A stretch of DNA of 10,696 nucleotides from assembly GCA_026770585.1 (NCBI GenBank), contig MU646433.1:509258-519953 (forward strand), given 5' to 3'. Within the stretch, counting starts at the first letter, position 1; each line of letters starts with the position of its first letter. The notes under the pieces are model-generated. The model saw only the letters and a program-made list of their open reading frames with translations. It searched no databases and was not told the origin of the DNA. Position numbers and translations under genes: made by a program. Shown one piece after another: positions 6,186 through 10,696 of this stretch. Origin of the DNA: Baffinella frigidus. Its lineage: Eukaryota; Cryptophyceae; Cryptomonadales; Baffinellaceae.

Positions 6186-7360
6186 GTAGGGGTTTAGGGT
6201 CTAATGTTTAGGGGTGGGGGTTTAAGGTTCAAGGTTGAGGGTTTAGGGTTGAGAATTCAGGGCTCAGGGTTCAGGGTTTAGGGTTTAGGGGCGAGGGGGG
6301 GTGTGGGGTCTCAAAGGATCTAGGGCCAGAGGGGCTAGGGCTTAGGATTTCGCTTTTAGGGTTTAGGGTTTAGGGTGCAGGGTTTGGCCTTGAGCGTTGA
6401 GATTTGAGCGTTGAGTGTTGAGCGATCATGGGTTACGGTTCAGAGGTCAGGGTGAAGGATTGAGGTAATAGAAATGAGGGTTGAGGAATTAAGGGCTGAG
6501 TTTAGGGTTTCAAGTGTATTGTTTAGGGTTGAGGGTTCAGATAAGGATTTAGGGTTTGGGGTTTGGAATTTAGGGTTTAGGGTTCAGGTTCATGATTTAA
6601 AGTTTAGGGTTGAGAGTTTGAGTTTTAGGGTTTAGGGTTTCGTGTTTTGGATTCAGGGTGCCGGGTTCAAGGTTTAGGGTTTTGGGGTTCGGTTTTAGGG
6701 TTTCAGGGGTGTGGTGTTTAGAGTTGAGGGTTCAGGGTTCAGGGTCTAGGGTTTAGGTTTTAGGGTTTAAGGTTTGGGGTTTGGGGTTTAGTGTCTAAGG
6801 TTCAGGGTTTAGGATTGAGGCTTGAGGCTTGAGGCTTGAGCGTTTGGGGTTTATGGGTGAGGCTTGAGCGTTTAGGGTTTATGGGTCAGGGGTGTGATGA
6901 TTGGGTTAAGGGGTCAGAGCTTAGGTTGTAGGGTCAAGGTATTGTTGTTCAGGATTTTTTATGTGAGGTTTGGGCCTTGGGATTCAGGGTTCAAGGTTTT
7001 TTTCTTTTAGAAAGATGGTTCAGGTGAGGGTTTTGGGTTGAAATTCTGGGTGCAGGGTTCAGGATTGAGGGTTCAGGGTTTAAGATTTAGGGATGGGGGG
7101 TCAGGGTTGAGGGATGAGGATGTAGGGTTTAGGATTCAGGGGTTGAGAGTTGAAAGCTTACGGTTTGGGATGAAGGTTCAGGGTTTAGAGTTCAGGATAT
7201 ATTATTTTGGAATATTTTTAAATTGGTAAGGTTTCAGTGTTGAGGGTTCAAGGTTAGGCATTCAATGTTTAGTGTTTAGTGTTTGATGTTTAGGGTTTAG
7301 GGTTTAGGGTTTAGGGTTTAGGGTTCATGGTTTAGGGTTTAGAGTGCAAGGGTTGAGGGT
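6186..7360 (-). repeat. Degenerate TTTAGGG-orientation telomere-like array
   Basis: About 1.2 kb of heptamer-derived sequence with TTTAGGG, TTCAGGG, TTGAGGG and GTTTGGG units; perfect runs occur near 7286-7322. The C-rich strand is the minus strand, opposite to the arrays at 1307-4030 and 9475-10696. On the minus strand the array ends ...CTCAAACCAG at 6185, almost the same as the acceptor AAACCAG used by the MYND gene intron. Short open frames in it (for example 7038-7229) are repeat translations. Confidence 0.9.
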
Positions 7361-7363
7361 CTA

Positions 7364-7819
7364 AAGCCGTTTTTTTGAGCAGGCTGGTCTGAAAAAAGGG
7401 TCCCTTCAATCTTTTTCAATGGCCGGATTTCCTTACATTTCTCCCGAGGCCCAAATTTTGAAATGGCCGGAAACGATATTGAAAAAGACTTAAAATTAGA
7501 AGAAAACCTAAAGGACCTAAAGAGGCCCTTAAAATTGGAAGGGGCCCTTACAACCTTTTTTTCAAAAATGTTTTTGCCCATTTTTTTTCAGCCCACGGCG
7601 CCCCGCACGGAGCCCCCCCACTCCCCGCACCTCAACTGACCCTCTAGAGACCCCCCCCCGCGCCTGGAACCTGAAACACACCTGAAACAAAATTTCAAAA
7701 AAATCCAGGCTTGAGATGACCGTTTGTAGATGTTATTTGGGTCATGCGACCCCGCTTGGGAGGAGAGAGGCCACGCCGGCCACGAGGCTGACAGATCAGG
7801 CCGCTCAAAAAAACGGCTT
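7364..7819. mobile_element. 456-bp element with 17-bp terminal inverted repeats inside the array
   Basis: AAGCCGTTTTTTTGAGC (7364-7380) and its exact reverse complement GCTCAAAAAAACGGCTT (7803-7819) bound a segment with no heptamers, while TTTAGGG-type repeats lie on both sides. The interior has a weaker fold-back (AAGGGTCCCTTCAAT near 7396 with ATTGGAAGGGGCCC near 7536) and direct repeats of CTTAAAATT and ATGGCCGGA. No transposase-like reading frame is present and no clear target duplication was seen. It is best called a MITE-like non-autonomous insertion of unknown superfamily. Confidence 0.75.
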
Positions 7820-7825
7820 CAATGT

Positions 7826-8226
7826 TCAAGGTTTGGGGTTCAGAGTTGCAGGCTCACGCTTTAGGGTCTAGGGTTGAGGGTTAATGGGTAAGGGTTCAGG
7901 ATTTATTTTTTGGGTTTGGGTTTAGGGTTTAGAGAGGTTGGGTTTAGGGTTTAGAGAGGTCAGGTTTAGGGTTTACGGTTTAGGTTTTAGAAATAAGGGT
8001 TTAGGATTCATGGTTCAGGGTTTAGTGTTCAGAGTTAAGGGTGCAGGGTTTAGAGTTTATGGCTCAGAATTTTGCCGTTTGTTTTTAGAGTTCAGGATTT
8101 AGGGGGTTCTGGGTTCAGGATTGAGGGGGTTCAGGGTGTATTTTTAATAAATAGGGTTTAGGGTTCAAGGTTTAGGGTTTAGGGTTGAAGGTTTATGGTT
8201 TAGTTTTTAGGTTTTAGGGGTTAGAG
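7826..8226 (-). repeat. Second part of the TTTAGGG-orientation array
   Basis: Degenerate heptamers continue (TTTAGGG, TTCAGGG, TTGAGGG), with a duplicated TTTAGGGTTTAGAGAGGT near 7925-7965. It probably formed one array with 6186-7360 before the 7364-7819 element inserted. Confidence 0.9.
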
Positions 8227-9470
8227 TTGGTACGAGTCGGTCATCAAACGCCCGTTTCCACCCCCGGTTTCGCCTGAAAGGGTCTCTTCCCCGCCCCCCG
8301 CCCCCCCCGTTTGCCAACGAGGCACCGGGACCCTGTTGCAGCGCTGTTTTCGTAGAGGCTTGACATCTCTTTCTTCCGTAAAGCTTCTCAACTCATGGGT
8401 GTCGACGAGCTCCTTGCACGATCGTGCCGCCCCCCCCTACCACCTTCACCCAACAAGTGCTTCCAGGACTTCTCTCCAGGTCTGCAAGGGGCGCAGCCTG
8501 AAGCGCAGCCTGAAGCGTACCTTTTTTTACAATTCAACTTTTAGATTTTTTTTATCTTCGAATCTCGGGGAATCTCTAGGGGTGTCCAACTCCTCGTCGC
8601 GCACAGCCTTGCACATCATCCCCTTTCCCAAGGCCCAGCCCTTTTCGCGGGAACCCGCGGAATCTGCGCACGAGGATAGCGGTTGAGGCGCGCTCGATCC
8701 TGTGTCCTTTCAACACTGCTGACGCGAGTGGTGGGGGCTGTGGCGACGGGGGGGTCTTCCTGAGAGCGGCTGCTGCGCGCCATCGGTCCGTCGTGCTCCC
8801 TGGTGTGTTCTACCTGCTCAGTTTGGGCTGGGATCCGCGGCTTGCTTTTCACAGAGTTTCTGTGCGTGGGGATTCAAAAACTTGAGGGACATGGAGGTGC
8901 CGCACACGGTGGAATGGCGCTCAGGGGAGCTGTGTGGGTGCACTCTTTGCTCGGGGCGGTGATGGGAGGCCTGCATCCATGCGTTGCCAGGTCTGCTCCC
9001 AGATGCGCATCTGCGCTATTTTGGGTGACATGTGCTGGTTCAGACGGGTTTCTTTAGGTCCTTTAGGTTCTTCGAACTCCCAACATAGGCGGGCACTGGA
9101 ACTTATCCTGCAGAAAAGCCCTGCTTCCTTTCGGATCGCATCAAGCCCACCGGTTCAGTCCCGTTGTTGGTGGGTGATGGCGTGGTTGCCCATCCCCTGA
9201 GAATGATCACACGAGCAGTGCTGAGCTCGGGGTGGTGCTGGGAGGCTGCGGCCCATACGTTCGCAGGGATGTTACCAGGTGCCCGGATCTGCCCTTTTGA
9301 GTGGTGGTGGTTTGGGCGGGGATCTTGGTGGGGCTGTTGTCAGGGAGGGTGCCACCACCGCAGAACCCTGACCAGAGCAGTCTCGTAATGAGATGACGAT
9401 ACTGTGGTTCTGGGATGCCGTGATCACTGACAGGGTCAATGCGATCGCAGGTTTGCTCTATGGTGCTCGC
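8227..9470. other. Unassigned 1.2-kb stretch
   Basis: No convincing exon on either strand. Visible features: C/G homopolymer runs near 8290-8310; a perfect 12-bp tandem duplication GCGCAGCCTGAA (8491-8502, 8503-8514); T-rich tracts near 8520-8555; isolated acceptor-like sites (for example TTTTCACAG near 8853). Frames such as 8336-8686 (+) and 8616-8852 (-) are open but not protein-like and have no splice partners in phase. Confidence 0.4.
8949..9316 (+). repeat. Two diverged ~90-bp repeats, 276 bp apart
   Basis: GCTCGGGG(C/T)GGTG(A/C)TGGGAGG starts at 8949 and 9225. Weaker similarity continues for about 90 bp (CCAT.CGTT.GC.AGG, then ATCTGC..TTTTG). This resembles the local repeats seen in the coiled-coil gene introns, though no exon is attached here. 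Confidence 0.55.
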
Positions 9471-9474
9471 AAAC

Positions 9475-9800
9475 CCCAACCCTGAATCCTAAACCCTCAA
9501 CCCTCAACCCTAAACCCTCATCAACCCTAAACCCTTCTACACCCCAACCCTAAACCCCAAACCCTAAACCATAAACTCTAAACCCTCATCAACACTAAAC
9601 CCCAAACCCTAAAACCTATACCCTATACCCTAAACCCTCAAACCTAAATCCTAAACCCTACACCCAAAAACCTCAACCCGTATCGCGTTCTATGAATCTC
9701 TAAACCCTGAACCCTAACCCCCAATCACCAATCCCGCATCCCGCATCCCTCATCCTAAACCCTAACCCCAAATCTTAAACCCTAACACCTAACCCGCTCC
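9475..9800 (+). repeat. CCCTAAA array upstream of the MYND exon
   Basis: Degenerate heptamers (CCCTAAA, CCCTCAA, CCCCAAA, CCTATAC) on the + strand end in a C-run and TTTTACAG at 9829. The array is probably the body of an intron leading into exon 9830-10291. Its donor is unclear; candidates near 9450-9464 do not give the needed phase. Confidence 0.85.
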
Positions 9801-9829
9801 ACTGAACCCCCCCCCCTCCCATTTTACAG

Positions 9830-10291
9830 GGAGAACGAGGAGCAGGTGGGAAGGACGTTTGCTGCACAGCACCTTCACATGGCGACAATCGCGGAGAAAT
9901 GCTCGCACTGTGGCAAGAAGCGCGCGGGGCTGCAGCGCTGCTCGCAATGCAAGCAAGCCTCCTACTGCGGCGCCGCGTGCCAGAACGCGGGGTGGAAGCG
10001 GCACAAGCGGACGTGCGTGTCGCTCTACGACGTTGCCGGGAAACTCAACGACGCTCTTGTCGCCGGGGACTGGCGGGGGGTGCTCACGTGGGAGGGGCGC
10101 ATGGAGGAGCTGATGGCGCGTCAGTCGGATGCCCAGTGCGCACAGGTCCTGCATACGTTTGCGTTCGCGAACCAGATGGGCTTGCAAGCAACGGGCACCG
10201 ACGACCATGCGCTCTCCTTCGTTGGACTGGCTCAGCGCCACATCCCACTCCTCGGCAAGTTGCAGCGCTTCCGGGACCAAGGCGAGGCAAT
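9830..10291 (+). CDS. MYND gene, first exon in window
   Basis: The exon follows CCCATTTTACAG at 9829. The 49 bases before ATG 9879 are in frame with it (ENEEQVGRTFAAQHLH), so they may be 5' untranslated or coding. The exon ends AT|GTACGG in phase 2. If unspliced, the frame continues into the CCCTCAA repeat as a Pro/Ser/Thr/Asn/Leu tail and stops at 10377-10379. Confidence 0.65.
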
Positions 10292-10586
10292 GTACGGCCT
10301 CAAACCTCAACCCTCAACCCTCGACCCTCAACCCTCAACCCTCAACACTCAACCCTCAACCATAAATCCCGAACCCTGAACCCTGAACCCTGAACCCTGA
10401 ACCCTGAACCCTAAACCCTAAACCCTAAACCCTAAACCCTAAACCCTAAACCCTAAACCAGGTATGGCCTGGGCAACTTCCTCTGTTTTCTGAAAAGAAA
10501 TCCGGAAGCCGAGATCTGGTATCTTAAGGCACGCGAAGTCGGCGCAGCCCATGGTTTCTTTTCGGTCGAGAGCAAGGCTTGCGAAG
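9879..10586 (+). CDS. MYND zinc-finger protein, 5' part (two exons, continues beyond window)
   Basis: Exons 9879-10291 and 10462-10586 encode about 179 residues, and the frame goes on past a donor at 10587. Residues 8-46 form a complete MYND finger: Cys8, Cys11, Cys21, Cys24, Cys30 (preceded by Tyr29), Cys34, His42, Cys46, spaced C-x2-C-x9-C-x2-C-x5-C-x3-C-x7-H-x3-C. MYND fingers bind two zinc ions and usually mediate protein-protein contacts. No SET-domain motif is seen. The remainder is helical, and the second exon (AEIWYLKAREVGAAHGFF) looks like helical-repeat (TPR-like) sequence, as in MYND proteins of algae; that is an impression, not a domain hit. The start at ATG 9879 is chosen for its position just before the finger. 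The frame is open back to the acceptor at 9829, so earlier coding exons are possible. Confidence 0.75.
10292..10461 (+). repeat. Telomere-like array forming a whole intron of the MYND gene
   Basis: A 170-bp GT-AG intron. After GTACGGCCTCAAA come CCCTCAA units (to about 10355), then about six CCCTGAA, then about eight perfect CCCTAAA and CCAG. No other sequence is present. The first nine bases (GTACGGCCT) match the first nine of the next exon (GTATGGCCT) with one difference. Confidence 0.9.
10462..10586 (+). CDS. MYND gene, second exon in window
   Basis: A 125-nt exon after CCTAAACCAG. Its first base completes the split Met codon (AT|G), and it leaves in phase 1 at GCGAAG|GTCAAC. It encodes YGLGNFLCFLKRNPEAEIWY and a following KAREVGAAHGFFSVESKACE. 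Base composition is less GC-rich than the first exon. Both flanking introns are telomere-like arrays up to a few bases from the splice sites. Confidence 0.75.
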
Positions 10587-10696
10587 GTCAACCCTAAACC
10601 CTAAACCATAACCCTAAACCCTAAACCCTAAACCCTAAACCCTAAACCCTAAACCCTAAACCCTAAAACCTAAACCCTAAACCCTAAGCCCCAAAC
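10587..10696 (+). repeat. CCCTAAA array at the window end (next MYND gene intron)
   Basis: Donor GTCAAC runs directly into CCCTAAA heptamers that are almost perfect to the window edge, with single CCATAAC, AACCTAAA and CCCTAAGC variants. The acceptor lies outside the window. Confidence 0.85.

Noticed and set aside
8234-8332. Minus-strand exon between CTGCAACAG and GTACCAAC at the array edge
   Set aside because: Sites are plausible and the frame is open, but the product is mostly Gly-rich low complexity from C-runs; too weak to list as coding.
8336-8686. 116-codon + strand open frame
   Set aside because: No recognisable motifs, an uneven Ser/Arg/Leu-rich composition and a T-rich middle; no start context or splice partner.
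9393-9460. Upstream coding exon for the MYND gene (MTILWFWDAVITDRVNAIA)
   Set aside because: Neither nearby donor leaves the phase needed at 9830, and there is no other support.
9789-10310. 173-codon minus-strand open frame
   Set aside because: Shadow of the MYND exon, whose eight zinc ligands are all present on the + strand.
10290-10393. Extension of the MYND frame into Pro/Ser/Thr/Leu/Asn repeats
   Set aside because: It arises from reading through the CCCTCAA array; splicing at 10291/10461 restores ordinary sequence and a consistent phase.
1-10696. A true chromosome end (terminal telomere)
   Set aside because: Arrays are internal, degenerate, in both orientations, and interleaved with exons in continuous reading frame, so they are interstitial.

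Overview
The window reads as nuclear DNA of a microbial eukaryote, most likely a unicellular alga or other protist. The evidence is GT-AG introns with codon-phase continuity across seven successive exons, GC-rich exons with high third-position GC, a eukaryotic MYND zinc finger, and very abundant plant-type telomere heptamers (CCCTAAA / TTTAGGG) lying inside genes. No bacterial operons, Shine-Dalgarno sites, rRNA or tRNA were seen. The lineage cannot be fixed from sequence alone; several algal groups use TTTAGGG telomeres.

Layout. (1) 25-4753, + strand: the 3' part of a coiled-coil protein gene, with seven exons (25-177, 683-762, 1236-1304, 1732-1798, 2527-2613, 3355-3447, 4682-4753) ending in TAG. 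All junction phases agree (0, 2, 2, 0, 0, 0). Its introns hold CCCTAAA-type arrays, degenerate local tandem repeats that copy the 3' splice sites, hairpins and part of a palindromic element. (2) 4754-6185: no securely recognised gene. There are indications of a minus-strand, tail-to-tail gene with a possible membrane segment, and a 292-bp MITE-like palindromic element (5504-5795) flanked by TA. (3) 6186-8225: about 2 kb of degenerate TTTAGGG-orientation repeats, split by a 456-bp element with perfect 17-bp terminal inverted repeats (7364-7819). (4) 8226-9470: unassigned sequence with a diverged 276-bp-period repeat and a short 12-bp tandem duplication. (5) 9471-10696, + strand: an array, then the 5' part of a MYND-finger protein gene (9879-10291, 10462-10586, continuing past the window). 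Its introns are almost pure telomere-type heptamers.

The central observation is that introns here are built from telomere-like heptamer arrays. In the two + strand genes the C-rich strand is always the coding strand. One array intron in the MYND gene is flanked by a 9-bp direct repeat (GTACGGCCT / GTATGGCCT), the footprint expected of insertion or of repair-linked intron gain. Two introns of the coiled-coil gene carry upstream copies of their own 3' splice site, one of which makes an in-frame candidate cassette exon. Exon calls rest on splice consensus plus reading-frame continuity, with no transcript or homology search available. Gene functions beyond 'coiled coil' and 'MYND finger' are not claimed.
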